Notes: a model not told the origin generated them from the sequence alone. A stretch of 64,000 bases of DNA from Methylomusa anaerophila (GCF_003966895.1 NZ_AP018449.1:3985501-4049500); one strand, 5' to 3'; counted from the stretch's first letter, positions 17,793 through 25,841 are shown. Numbers and translations: made by a program.

Positions 17793-19091
17793 ATGGACAA
17801 AGCCATTCAGATCGCCCTCCTTGGCTTTGGCACAGTCGGCACTGGCGTCGTCAAAGTATTGGAAAGCAATGCTGACGACATAATGAAGAAAGTTGGCGCG
17901 GCAATTGTTCTTAAAAAAATTTTGGTACAAAGCGCTAATAAAGCTAGGAAGGTAGCTACAGGGGCCAAAATCGTAACTGATATAGAGTCAATTGTAAACG
18001 ATCAAGATATTCAAATTGTGGTAGAAGTCATGGGAGGGGAGAAACCTGCTAAGGATTATATCCTTCAAGCCTTAAGGGCTGGAAAACATGTCGTAACCGC
18101 CAATAAGGACGTGGTAGCGAAACATGGCAAGGAATTATTTGAAGCTGCTGAAGCCAGTCATGTAGATTTTTTGTTTGAGGCCAGCGTAGGTGGCGGTATT
18201 CCTATCATCAGGCCGCTTAAGCAGTGTTTGGCTGCCAACCGAATTAGTGAAATCATGGGTATTGTCAACGGTACAACAAACTACATGCTGACCAAAATGA
18301 CTAAGGAACACATGGACTTTGCCACAGTTCTCGCCGAAGCCCAGGCAAAAGGGTACGCCGAAGCCGATCCAACTGCTGATGTCGGCGGTTTTGATGCCGC
18401 CCGAAAAATTGCTATTTTAGCCTCTATCGCCTTCGGTGCCCGGGTTACCTTAGACGATGTCTATGTTGAAGGCATTACGAATATTGCGATTCAAGATATT
18501 GAATACGCCAGGGAACTTGGTTATGTTGTAAAATTATTGGCCATTGGCAAACAGGATGACCAAGGCATTAACGTCCGTGTTCACCCTGCGCTGTTGCCTA
18601 ACAGCCATCCGTTGGCGGCGGTTAACGATGTTTTTAACGCGATATTTGTCAAGGGAGACGCAGTAGGAGAAACTATGTTCTACGGACGCGGCGCCGGCGA
18701 ACTGCCGACAGCTAGCGCGGTAACTGCCGATATCATCGACGTGGCCCGTGATATTCGCCATGGAGTTAGCAGTCGAATTCTATGCACCTGTTTTGAAAAA
18801 AAGGCTATTTGTCCGGTTGGTACGACAGAGTCCCCGTATTATATTCGTCTCTTAGTTGAAGATAAGCCGGGAGTACTGGCAGCCATTGCCGGCGCCTTCG
18901 GTGCGCAGCAAGTAAGCCTGCATTCGGTTATTCAGAAAAGAAAAGTCAATGGCCGTACCGAAATTGTACTGATTACTTACCGGGTAACCGATGAAAGCAT
19001 ACGTCTGGCTATGAGCACTTTAGCCGGCATGTCTGTTGTAAATAAAGTAGGCAATATAATTAGAGTGGAAGCCGAAGAAATTATTTCATAA
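17793..19091 (+). CDS. hom: homoserine dehydrogenase
   Basis: This 432-residue enzyme reduces aspartate semialdehyde to homoserine, the branch point to threonine and methionine. The NAD(P)-binding motif GFGTVGTGVVK is near residue 10, NKDVVAKHG near 104, and the catalytic domain has GIVNGTTNYMLTKM near 150 and KGYAEADPTADVGG near 185. The C-terminal 80 residues form an ACT domain (RLLVEDKPGVLAAIAGAFG) for feedback control by threonine. It lies 19 nt after the ACT protein gene. Confidence 0.97.
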   Translation: MDKAIQIALLGFGTVGTGVVKVLESNADDIMKKVGAAIVLKKILVQSANKARKVATGAKIVTDIESIVNDQDIQIVVEVMGGEKPAKDYILQALRAGKHVVTANKDVVAKHGKELFEAAEASHVDFLFEASVGGGIPIIRPLKQCLAANRISEIMGIVNGTTNYMLTKMTKEHMDFATVLAEAQAKGYAEADPTADVGGFDAARKIAILASIAFGARVTLDDVYVEGITNIAIQDIEYARELGYVVKLLAIGKQDDQGINVRVHPALLPNSHPLAAVNDVFNAIFVKGDAVGETMFYGRGAGELPTASAVTADIIDVARDIRHGVSSRILCTCFEKKAICPVGTTESPYYIRLLVEDKPGVLAAIAGAFGAQQVSLHSVIQKRKVNGRTEIVLITYRVTDESIRLAMSTLAGMSVVNKVGNIIRVEAEEIIS

Positions 19092-19103
19092 AAACTGTTA
19101 ATA

Positions 19104-19144
19104 TTAGTTTTCTATTTTCTATTTTCTATTTTTCTATTTTCTAT
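19104..19144. repeat. TTTTCTATT tandem tract between hom and thrB
   Basis: Five near-perfect 8-9-nt units of the TTTCTATT type lie directly before the thrB translation start region. The tract is a candidate slipped-strand site. Confidence 0.6.
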
Positions 19145-19164
19145 GGTGTATGGTGGAGACAAAG

Positions 19165-20094
19165 ATGAAAAAAACTATAAAGATCCGGGTACCAGGTACC
19201 ACGGCCAACTGTGGGCCAGGGTTTGACTCAATTGGAATAGCTTGTACCATTTATAATGAAATAGAATTTACGTTCACGCCGGCAGGACCTATCGAAATCG
19301 TCATCGAAGGAGAAGGCGCCGGGCTTCTGCCTGAGACAGCGGATAATGTTATCATTAAGGCCGTGCAAATGGTTTTTGATAGAATATACAGCCGATATCC
19401 ACATTGTCAGCAATCCCGGTGGCAGGGAATTCGCCTTCATATGAATAATGCCATTCCACTCTCCCGGGGGCTGGGAAGTAGTGCCGCCGCAATAGTGGCC
19501 GGTCTGGTTGCCGCAAATGAATTATGTGGAAATAATCTTAATAAGGAAGAAATCCTGGAAATTGCCTCGGCGATGGAAGGCCATCCCGATAACGTAGCTC
19601 CTGCAGTATACGGCGGCATTACCGTAAGTGTAGCGGAAGCATCTCAGGTTCATTGCATCCGGTTTATTCCAAAGGCTGACTTTTCCATGGTTGTGGCTAT
19701 TCCGGAATTTAATTTGTCAACCAAACTTGCCCGAAAAGTTCTTCCCGACTCAGTACCCTTCCAGGATGCTGTTTTCAATATTGGTAGAACAGCGTTGCTG
19801 GTGAGCTCGTTGTATGAGGGAAAACTGGATTTTCTGCAATATGCACTGATCGATAAAATTCATCAACCTTATAGAAGTAAGCTGATACCTGGCATGCCGG
19901 AAGTTTTTACGGCTGCGCGAAAAGCTGGCGCGCTGGGAGCAGCACTAAGTGGAGCCGGGCCTTGTCTGATCGCCTTTGCGTTATCCGACTTGAATAAAAT
20001 AGGAAAAGCAATGGTAAATACGTTTAGTCAGCATAATGTTAAAGCGTATTATAAAGTGTTGGGAATTGATCAGGAAGGCGCAAAAATAATATAA
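19165..20094 (+). CDS. thrB: homoserine kinase
   Basis: This 309-residue GHMP-family kinase phosphorylates homoserine on the way to threonine. It has the N-terminal VPGTTANCGPGFDSIGIA, the ATP loop PLSRGLGSSAAAIVAGL near residue 98 and the C-terminal GALGAALSGAGPCLIAF. The ATG at 19165 has GGTGGAG ending 6 nt upstream. An in-frame ATG at 19150 overlaps this site. A strong terminator follows. Threonine synthase is not in the window. Confidence 0.96.
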   Translation: MKKTIKIRVPGTTANCGPGFDSIGIACTIYNEIEFTFTPAGPIEIVIEGEGAGLLPETADNVIIKAVQMVFDRIYSRYPHCQQSRWQGIRLHMNNAIPLSRGLGSSAAAIVAGLVAANELCGNNLNKEEILEIASAMEGHPDNVAPAVYGGITVSVAEASQVHCIRFIPKADFSMVVAIPEFNLSTKLARKVLPDSVPFQDAVFNIGRTALLVSSLYEGKLDFLQYALIDKIHQPYRSKLIPGMPEVFTAARKAGALGAALSGAGPCLIAFALSDLNKIGKAMVNTFSQHNVKAYYKVLGIDQEGAKII

Positions 20095-20121
20095 TAATGC
20101 AGACTGCTTAAATCTGAATTT

Positions 20122-20160
20122 GAACCTTTTTCGCAATATGGCGAAAAGGGTTCTTTTTTT
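20122..20160 (+). terminator. Rho-independent terminator after thrB
   Basis: GAACCTTTTTCGC pairs with GCGAAAAGGGTTC (one G-T pair), followed by seven T residues. Confidence 0.9.
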
Positions 20161-20290
20161 ACATATTTATTGCATTTCACGGTAAAATATTAAAGAATTT
20201 AGTACCAGATATGCAGTGAAATAGTGAAACTAATTGAAATCACCCGCCGGCACGCTGGAATTGAGTGACAGCGCTAGGGAGGAATACTAA

Positions 20291-21580
20291 TTGCCTACAG
20301 TAGTTGTAATCGGCGGTGGCTGGGCAGGTTGCGGCGCCGCCGTCGCCGCCAAAAAAGCCGGTGCGGAAAAAGTAGTGTTGCTTGAACGTACCGACATGTT
20401 ATTGGGTACCGGACTTGTGGGGGGAATTATGAGAAATAACGGTCGCTTCACCGCCACTGAGGAAGCCTATGCCCTAGGTGGCGGCGACCTATTTGACGCA
20501 GTGGAAGAAGCTGCACGGCACCGTAACATTGAATTTCCCGGTCATCTGCATGTTACCTTATATGATGTCGCCAGAATTGAACCTGCTGTCAGGAAAGTAC
20601 TCGATAAATACGGCATAATTTACAATACCCAAGTCCGGGTCCGGGATATTACTATGAATGGAGCGCAGATAAAATCAGTTATTACTGATAGTGACGCCGA
20701 AATATACGGCGACGTATTTGTCGAAGCTACCGGCACTGCCGGTCCACAAGGTCATTGCAGCAAATACGGCAATGGCTGCGTAATGTGCATCATCCGCTGT
20801 CCCGCCTTTGGTCCCCGCATCAGCGTGGCGTCACGGGCAGGAGTCACAGAAATGATTGGTAGGAAAGGGGACGGGTCGTATGGCGCTATGAGCGGTTCCT
20901 GCAAGCTGCATAAAGAATCTCTCAGCCAATCCTTGGTTAAGGAATTAAATACCAAGGGTGTCGTTATCGTTCCCATACCGGCAGAGTTGCGAAAGAGTGA
21001 ATCCTTAACTATTAAAGCCTGTCAACAGTATGCATTGAAAGAATTCGCTGAAAATATCATTCTCTTGGATACAGGTCACGCCAAACTGATGTCGCCCTAT
21101 TACCCGCTCAATAAGCTGCGTAAAATTCCCGGGTTTGAAAATGCCAGATTTGAAGATCCCTATGCTGGCAGCACAGGTAATTCCATACGGTTTACGGCAT
21201 TGTCACCGCGGGATAACGCCTTAAAAGTAAAGGGAGTAGACAATCTATTCTGCGGCGGTGAAAAGGCCGGACTGCTGGTGGGACATACGGAAGCCATTGT
21301 TACAGGCACATTAGCCGGTCATAACTCGGTTCGCCAAGTTCATGGCAAAAATCTCCTGGTATTGCCTGAATCTTTGGCAATCGGTGATGCCATTGCCCAC
21401 GTCAATGAACGTATGCAAACGGAAGAAGGATTAAAACTCAAGTATACTTTCTCCGGCGCTAACTACTTTCAGCGCATGCAGGAAAAAGGCCTGTATACAA
21501 CCGATGTTAATGTCATTAAAGAACGCGTCGAAAAAACCGGACTGACAGATATATTTGCCAAACCTGTCAAGATTTTTTAA
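20291..21580 (+). CDS. FAD-dependent oxidoreductase, unknown substrate
   Basis: This 429-residue soluble flavoprotein has an N-terminal dinucleotide fold (VVIGGGWAGCGAAVAAKKAG, residues 4-23), an acidic residue at the second strand (LLERTDMLLGTG) and the C-terminal FAD motif NLFCGGEKAGLLVGHTEAI near residue 318. The overall layout is GidA/FAD_binding_2-like. A Cys-rich stretch near residue 155-170 (C-x6-C-x2-C-x3-C in GHCSKYGNGCVMCIIRCP) could bind an iron-sulfur cluster or zinc. The start is TTG after GGGAGGAA. It is monocistronic, so context gives no substrate. Confidence 0.82.
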   Translation: MPTVVVIGGGWAGCGAAVAAKKAGAEKVVLLERTDMLLGTGLVGGIMRNNGRFTATEEAYALGGGDLFDAVEEAARHRNIEFPGHLHVTLYDVARIEPAVRKVLDKYGIIYNTQVRVRDITMNGAQIKSVITDSDAEIYGDVFVEATGTAGPQGHCSKYGNGCVMCIIRCPAFGPRISVASRAGVTEMIGRKGDGSYGAMSGSCKLHKESLSQSLVKELNTKGVVIVPIPAELRKSESLTIKACQQYALKEFAENIILLDTGHAKLMSPYYPLNKLRKIPGFENARFEDPYAGSTGNSIRFTALSPRDNALKVKGVDNLFCGGEKAGLLVGHTEAIVTGTLAGHNSVRQVHGKNLLVLPESLAIGDAIAHVNERMQTEEGLKLKYTFSGANYFQRMQEKGLYTTDVNVIKERVEKTGLTDIFAKPVKIF

Positions 21581-21711
21581 AAGCCATCCACAAGGAGTGC
21601 TGGGCAGCCGAAGGCACCTATCCAGGTAGGACAGGCAAAAATACAGTAGAGATTATTAAGTAAAACGACTCAATCAAAAAATTTAACCTGTGCAAAATTT
21701 AACCTGTGCTA

Positions 21712-21740
21712 TTGACATTAACTATAAAAATAAGTAAAAT
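21712..21740 (+). promoter_or_regulatory. Sigma-A promoter of tRNA-Pro
   Basis: TTGACA (21712-21717), 17 bp, TAAAAT (21735-21740). Transcription would begin about 40 bp before the tRNA. Confidence 0.75.
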
Positions 21741-21788
21741 AACATTTGTCAGCTAAGAGCTTTGTAATAATGGTTGCCAAATGAATGC

Positions 21789-21865
21789 CGGGGCGTAGCT
21801 CAGTTTGGTAGAGCGCTACCTTGGGGTGGTAGAGGCCGCACGTTCAAGTCGTGTCGCTCCGACCA
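21789..21865 (+). tRNA. tRNA-Pro(GGG)
   Basis: The 77-nt sequence folds as a cloverleaf. Acceptor CGGGGCG pairs with CGCTCCG, D stem GCTC/GAGC, anticodon stem CTACC/GGTAG with loop TTGGGGT (anticodon GGG, G37), T stem GCACG/CGTGT with loop TTCAAGT. The discriminator is A and CCA is encoded. It reads CCC and CCU proline codons. It is a single tRNA with its own promoter and terminator. Confidence 0.95.
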
Positions 21866-21879
21866 GAAGAATCAAAGTA

Positions 21880-21912
21880 ATCCGGAGACTCAACAGTCTC
21901 CGGATTTTTATT
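21880..21912 (+). terminator. Rho-independent terminator after tRNA-Pro
   Basis: ATCCGGAGACT pairs with AGTCTCCGGAT around CAAC, followed by TTTTA. Confidence 0.9.
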
Positions 21913-21913
21913 A

Positions 21914-22040
21914 TGGCTTCAGCCAATGGAGCGCGTGAATTTTGCGCTCCACAATAAACCACCCGCTACGCGGGTGCGGAAACGAAAGTTATACAAAAAA
22001 CTACCTTACCGTTAGGTATCGTCCCCAAATGTGGGGACAA
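21914..22040. other. Cluster of short hairpins, non-coding
   Basis: Hairpins follow each other closely: GGAGCGC/GCGCTCC (21928-21950), CACCCGC/GCGGGTG (21960-21976), TACCT/AGGTA (22002-22018) and GTCCCC/GGGGAC (22021-22038). There is no ORF. The stretch may be a structured RNA or the leftover end of an IS200/IS605-like element. I cannot decide from sequence alone. Confidence 0.45.
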
Positions 22041-22125
22041 TGCACTGATAATGGGATCTATTTTGTATATACCCTTTGGCCTAATGCGTTTTGAAAACGT
22101 AAAGTTCCGTTCTCAGTCCAGCAGA

Positions 22126-22154
22126 TAAAAATAAAACCTGGCGGGATGGCCGGG
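22126..22154 (-). terminator. Likely terminator of the coiled-coil gene
   Basis: On the minus strand an imperfect CCCGGC/GCCAGG hairpin is followed by TTTTATTTTTA just after the stop codon. Confidence 0.5.
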
Positions 22155-22156
22155 AG

Positions 22157-22591
22157 CTACTTGACTGCTTTCAGTTGATGGATGGCCGCTTCCTGATGGA
22201 ATAGACGGGAATTAAGCACTTCAAATTTGGCGTTCAACTCGGATACATCTTCTTTGGTAGCGGCTTTGCCGGTAAGAACATCAAGATTGTGGCCGATATT
22301 GTGAAGCTGGGCGTTAACTTCCTCAGAGTTATGCCGGAGGGCATGAATAATGCGGCTGTTTTCTATTTGTTGGCCTTCGATATTGCTGACGGTGGTTTTT
22401 AAGTCGGTAATGTCGGACTTGATGCCGGTAATGTCGGACTTGATACCGGTAATATCGGACTTGATACCGGTAATATCGGACTCAATACGGTCAAAACGTT
22501 GATTGGTCTGCTGCTGACCGACGAATAGCTGCTGCTGGCCTTGTTCCATCTGGTCAAGCCGGGAGAGTATCTGCCTTAATAATTCTTCCAT
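22157..22591 (-). CDS. coiled-coil protein with heptad tandem repeats
   Basis: This 144-residue, fully helical, soluble protein is predicted to be a coiled coil. After MEELLRQILSRLDQMEQ and a Gln-rich stretch (about residues 15-30), the unit SDITGIK is repeated about four times (about residues 38-63). This corresponds to four near-identical 21-nt units at roughly 22400-22487. No enzymatic motif is present. Proteins of this style, with variable numbers of heptads, occur in Negativicutes, and their role is unknown to me. The ATG at 22591 is chosen because AGGCAGG lies just upstream. A longer reading to 22642 lacks support. It is the first minus-strand gene of the window. Confidence 0.75.
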   Translation of the reverse strand: MEELLRQILSRLDQMEQGQQQLFVGQQQTNQRFDRIESDITGIKSDITGIKSDITGIKSDITDLKTTVSNIEGQQIENSRIIHALRHNSEEVNAQLHNIGHNLDVLTGKAATKEDVSELNAKFEVLNSRLFHQEAAIHQLKAVK

Positions 22592-23086
22592 ATTGATACC
22601 TGCCTTTCGGTTACTATTTGTGAGTTTCAGCATGCAACTCACAAGTTAGGTACTTTATTACTATTCTACACTGTAGCCGGGAAAAGGGACAGCCCCAAAC
22701 TATTGTTTGATGGTGGTTATCGGACATTCTGCCTCGACCTGGTGGCAGCTTCGCTGGTACTGGGGGGGCTTAAAACCAGAAGGAAATTTCCCTATAGCGC
22801 GACTCCTGGAGAGCGTTACTGTCGATCTGGAAGTGGCGCAAAAAAATGTAGTCATTGTGTACACGGTGACTACATTTTTTTGCGCTATAATAATAGTGTA
22901 GCAGCTTTAATATAAAATTACATTTGAATCCCCATGTTTAAAAGAAGCTTTTAATTAACACCGGTAAAGGAGGAGGTGTATTTAGAGATTGAAAGGGGAT
23001 AAATAATATATATCTTGAACAAGGTAGACTTTCAAGATATTTCTGCGGAGTAATTTCTCCGCTTACTAAAAGGAAATATATACCAA
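22592..23086. other. 495-bp gap with inverted repeat, no convincing gene
   Basis: The gap holds the promoter region of the coiled-coil gene, a GGGACAGCCCC string at 22685-22695 of the sort seen at transposon-related repeats, a perfect 19-bp inverted repeat at 22836-22885, and two very short reading frames with ribosome sites before 23087. The 64-70-codon frames at 22703-22915 run through the inverted repeat and show no protein-like features. Confidence 0.5.
22836..22885. repeat. Perfect 19-bp inverted repeat
   Basis: GCGCAAAAAAATGTAGTCA (22836-22854) is perfectly mirrored at 22867-22885 around a 12-nt loop. It could be a bidirectional terminator, since the stem includes A7/T7, or the palindromic end of a mobile element. 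Confidence 0.8.
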
Positions 23087-23401
23087 ATGAAAATTTTAAA
23101 TGTACGGGATACAAGGCAGCATTACAGCGAGGTCAACCAAAAAGTATTAGCGGGGTTGGAAATTACCACCGTTATGGGTCGATCAAATGAAAACGCTGTA
23201 AGCCATATTAGGAGGGAGTATCTCGACTACTTGCTGACTAAAATTAAATTATCCGCATATGCGGTTAAAGATACTCAAATTGGTGGTTTCACTGTAGTGT
23301 GTGAGACAATTGATATGTATAGAGAAGGAGATACCTTAGAATCAGCTATCGACAAACCTAGTTGCTGCTGTCGCCAGTTATGCTCCTTTGGATTTTTTTA
23401 G
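23087..23401 (+). pseudogene. Frameshifted Phd/YefM-like antitoxin gene
   Basis: The N-terminus MKILNVRDTRQHYSEVNQKV followed by LAGLEITTV resembles Phd/YefM antitoxins. The later part, VCETIDMYREGDTLESAIDK, resembles the HicB-like tail seen in some antitoxins. At 23351-23357 the reading goes GAC AAA CCT. Removing one A gives AIDNLVAAVASYAPLDFF, a natural helical continuation, while the actual frame ends in the unlikely PSCCCRQLCSFGFF. I therefore read it as a 1-bp frameshift near 23354. No toxin gene is adjacent. The alternative is an intact 104-residue protein of unknown role. Confidence 0.5.
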
Positions 23402-23414
23402 ATACTCTCTTCTA

Positions 23415-23450
23415 ATCAGCACCACCCGTCTAACGGGTGGTGCTGATTTT
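23415..23450 (+). terminator. Strong hairpin, probable terminator
   Basis: ATCAGCACCACCCGT pairs perfectly with ACGGGTGGTGCTGAT around CTA, followed by TTTT. It is shortly downstream of the antitoxin-like pseudogene. Confidence 0.7.
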
Positions 23451-23552
23451 CTAGTTTTAATGTTTGTAGTATACCTTTATACCTTGCGTGACCTTGGCTG
23501 AGTGTTCCTCTGAACTTTGTAGCTTGTGAATATACTTTTTAAGACCAGCTAT

Positions 23553-23578
23553 AAAAAAGCCGCCCGCAAAGGACAGCT
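23553..23578 (-). terminator. Terminator of the small minus-strand gene
   Basis: On the minus strand AGCTGTCC pairs with GGGCGGCT (two G-U) around TTTGC, followed by six T residues. It begins at the last base of the stop codon at 23578. Confidence 0.7.
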
Positions 23579-23751
23579 TAAAAACGCTTAAATCTCATCC
23601 GCATAGGCCTATATGCTGGTTTACTTGCTCTCCGGACCGCTAATAATGCCCGGTCTACAACTTTTTCAACCTGACGTTTGCCTAATCCCAAAGGGCGGAC
23701 CATATTTTTAATTTCACTTATATAGATTTGTTCATCAAAGTCAATAAGCAA
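23578..23751 (-). CDS. small basic protein, 57 residues
   Basis: The frame begins at a TTG with AGGTGG about 6 nt upstream and encodes a 57-residue protein. It is acidic at the start (LIDFDEQIYISEIKNM) and strongly basic in the second half (LGLGKRQVEKVVDRALLAV, then PMRMRFKRF at the end). A good terminator begins at its stop codon, which argues that it is a transcribed unit. A TATAAT-like box lies upstream on the minus strand. No family is recognised. It could also be a remnant of a longer gene. Confidence 0.5.
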   Translation of the reverse strand: MLIDFDEQIYISEIKNMVRPLGLGKRQVEKVVDRALLAVRRASKPAYRPMRMRFKRF

Positions 23752-23931
23752 ATTATCACCACCTAATACTGCTTACTTTATTATATGGATTATGTTGATA
23801 GAAGGTGACTATCATGTATGACAATCCCCGCACCATTTATCTTTTTTATAAATTTTATAAATTATGAATAAAAAGGAATTATTTTGTCATCAATAGAAAA
23901 TAATACCATATATTGAATTGTGTATTCAAAT

Positions 23932-23952
23932 TGTCAGCTGACTTAGCTGACA
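23932..23952. promoter_or_regulatory. Operator-like inverted repeat before the aminotransferase
   Basis: TGTCAGCT and AGCTGACA are separated by GACTT, a perfect 8-bp inverted repeat. It ends 22 bp before the start codon at 23975. It may be a regulator site or an mRNA hairpin near the ribosome site. Confidence 0.5.
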
Positions 23953-23974
23953 CTGATAGTCGGGAGGTATGACC

Positions 23975-25231
23975 TTGCGGGAAAATCGCGATGTAATTGC
24001 AGATACAATTACTAAATACGAACAGTTTATTAATCCGGCAATAGCCAGGTTGTTTCGATTTATGGGACTGTCTACTGTGGAGTGGGAGGCAGAAGGATCT
24101 GTAATCCGGGATATCGATGGTAAAGAATATATAGATTGTTTGGGTGGATATGGCGTTTTTAATCTAGGCCACAGACATGCCAAGGTTGTAGCTGCCGTAA
24201 AACAACAACTGGATAAAATGCCTCTATCCAGTAAAGTATTGTTTGATAAACCTACTGCTGATCTAGCCGCTCTTTTGGCAGAAATATCACCCGGCGATTT
24301 GCAATATAGCTTTTTTACCAACAGCGGCACGGAATCGGTGGAAGGCAGCCTCAAATTGGCCCGCATTCACACCGGGAGAGATAAGATTATTGCAGCTGCC
24401 AACGCTTTTCATGGTAAAACTTTCGGGGCTTTAAGCGCAACCGGCAGGGAAATGTTCCGGACACCCTTTCAACCTTTGTTACCCGGCTTTTCCCATGTTC
24501 CGTTCGGTAATATTGATGCAATGCATAAGGCAGTTGACGCCGATACGGCTGCTGTTATCTTAGAACCGATTCAAGGGGAAGGAGGCATTATTATACCGCC
24601 GGCTGAATACTTGCCTGCGGTCCGCGAGATATGTGACAAACGAGGAGCATTGCTTATCTGTGATGAGGTACAGACAGGTTTAGGCCGTACAGGGAAAATG
24701 TTTGCTGTAGATCACTACCAGGTAGTACCGGATATAATGGCTACAGCCAAAGCTCTCGGTGGCGGTGTCATGCCAATCGGTGCTTTCACTGCCAGACCCC
24801 ATATTTGGGACAAATATATGACCAGTCCGTTTTTACACACTTCTACTTTCGGTGGTAATCCATTGGCTTGTGCAGCGGCAGTTGCAGCCATCCATACCAT
24901 CCGCGAAGAAGGTTTGGTTGATAAAGCTGCGGCTATGGGTGATTACCTTTTCTCAGGACTGTTTCATTTATACAAAACCTTCCCGGATGTCATCCAGGAA
25001 GTTCGCGGCAAAGGACTGTTGATTGGTATTGATTTAACCAAAGAAGGAATAGGGGGATTTCTTATGGCGGAATTGATTGGCAAAGGCGTGTTAGCCGCCT
25101 ACACCTTGAATAACCCGAAAGTCATTCGTATTGAACCTCCGCTCATTATTACCAGAGAACAAGTAGATAAAGTGGTGCATATTTTTGCCGGCGCTTTGGA
25201 AAAAGCAAACGAAGTGCTTGACGACCTATAG
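23975..25231 (+). CDS. class III PLP aminotransferase, putrescine/ornithine type
   Basis: This 418-residue fold-type I aminotransferase has FTNSGTESVEGSLKLAR near residue 111, EPIQGEGGI near 197, the cofactor-binding ICDEVQTGLGRTGKMFA near 228 and the PLP lysine in ATAKALGGGVMP near 255. It resembles putrescine and 4-aminobutyrate/acetylornithine aminotransferases, and I favour a putrescine-type substrate with modest confidence. The TTG at 23975 has GGGAGG 7 nt upstream. The ATG at 23969 is only 1-2 nt from that site. The adjacent SRPBCC gene is probably co-transcribed. Confidence 0.88.
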   Translation: MRENRDVIADTITKYEQFINPAIARLFRFMGLSTVEWEAEGSVIRDIDGKEYIDCLGGYGVFNLGHRHAKVVAAVKQQLDKMPLSSKVLFDKPTADLAALLAEISPGDLQYSFFTNSGTESVEGSLKLARIHTGRDKIIAAANAFHGKTFGALSATGREMFRTPFQPLLPGFSHVPFGNIDAMHKAVDADTAAVILEPIQGEGGIIIPPAEYLPAVREICDKRGALLICDEVQTGLGRTGKMFAVDHYQVVPDIMATAKALGGGVMPIGAFTARPHIWDKYMTSPFLHTSTFGGNPLACAAAVAAIHTIREEGLVDKAAAMGDYLFSGLFHLYKTFPDVIQEVRGKGLLIGIDLTKEGIGGFLMAELIGKGVLAAYTLNNPKVIRIEPPLIITREQVDKVVHIFAGALEKANEVLDDL

Positions 25232-25271
25232 TCCTTCCATGTTATCATATTTGAATAGGAGTGAATGAACA

Positions 25272-25706
25272 GTGCCGTACGTTGAAGTCACAATGCCGGT
25301 TAATTGTAACCGGTCAGAAATATATCCCATATTAAAAGGAATGGAAAAATACCCCGAATTTATGACTGATCTTATTAGCGTCGAAATTATAGAACAACAA
25401 GACAATACAACGATTACCCAATGGGTATCCAATGTAGATGGACGCATCATCAAGTGGACTGAACTTGACACCTTTGATGATGCTAATATGCATATTTCTT
25501 ATAGACAAATTGATGGTGATTTAAAAAAATTTGAAGGTGAATGGATACTCACAACCATTCCCTGCGGTACCGAAATCAAACTTACTGTTGACTTTGAGTT
25601 TGGCATCCCGATGATTGCCGGTCTCCTAAACCCGATACTCAAAAAGAAAGTTCGTGACAACAGCTTGAGCATGCTGACCGCAATTAAAGATAAAATGGAA
25701 GGCTAA
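25272..25706 (+). CDS. SRPBCC (START-like) lipid/polyketide-binding fold protein
   Basis: This 144-residue protein matches the aromatase/cyclase-like or COQ10-like SRPBCC pattern. It has VTMPVNCNRSEIYPILKGME at the N-terminus, the strand-rich middle with FEGEWILTTIPCGTEIKLTV, and a long C-terminal helix (ILKKKVRDNSLSMLTAIKDK). Such proteins bind hydrophobic ligands in a helix-grip cavity, and no specific ligand can be inferred. The start is GTG with AGGAG about 10 nt upstream. It follows the aminotransferase by 40 nt. Confidence 0.8.
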   Translation: MPYVEVTMPVNCNRSEIYPILKGMEKYPEFMTDLISVEIIEQQDNTTITQWVSNVDGRIIKWTELDTFDDANMHISYRQIDGDLKKFEGEWILTTIPCGTEIKLTVDFEFGIPMIAGLLNPILKKKVRDNSLSMLTAIKDKMEG

Positions 25707-25841
25707 TAGCCCTTGCCTGGCAGCCATACTGCCGCCCAATTGCTAATAGTTGTCGAATCGGAATGGAAACAATTATTTCAGGGTATACTAAAATTTGCCA
25801 AAATTATATGATTTGAATTTCAGGATGGGTGATTTATAGTC

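Noticed and set aside
21581-22160. Intact insertion sequence or prophage
   Set aside because: No transposase, integrase or phage structural frame of any length is present. Only hairpins and one tRNA, without an attachment-site duplication that I could see.
22703-22915. Two overlapping frames of 64-70 codons
   Set aside because: They run through the perfect inverted repeat at 22836-22885, have no ribosome sites and show no protein-like pattern.
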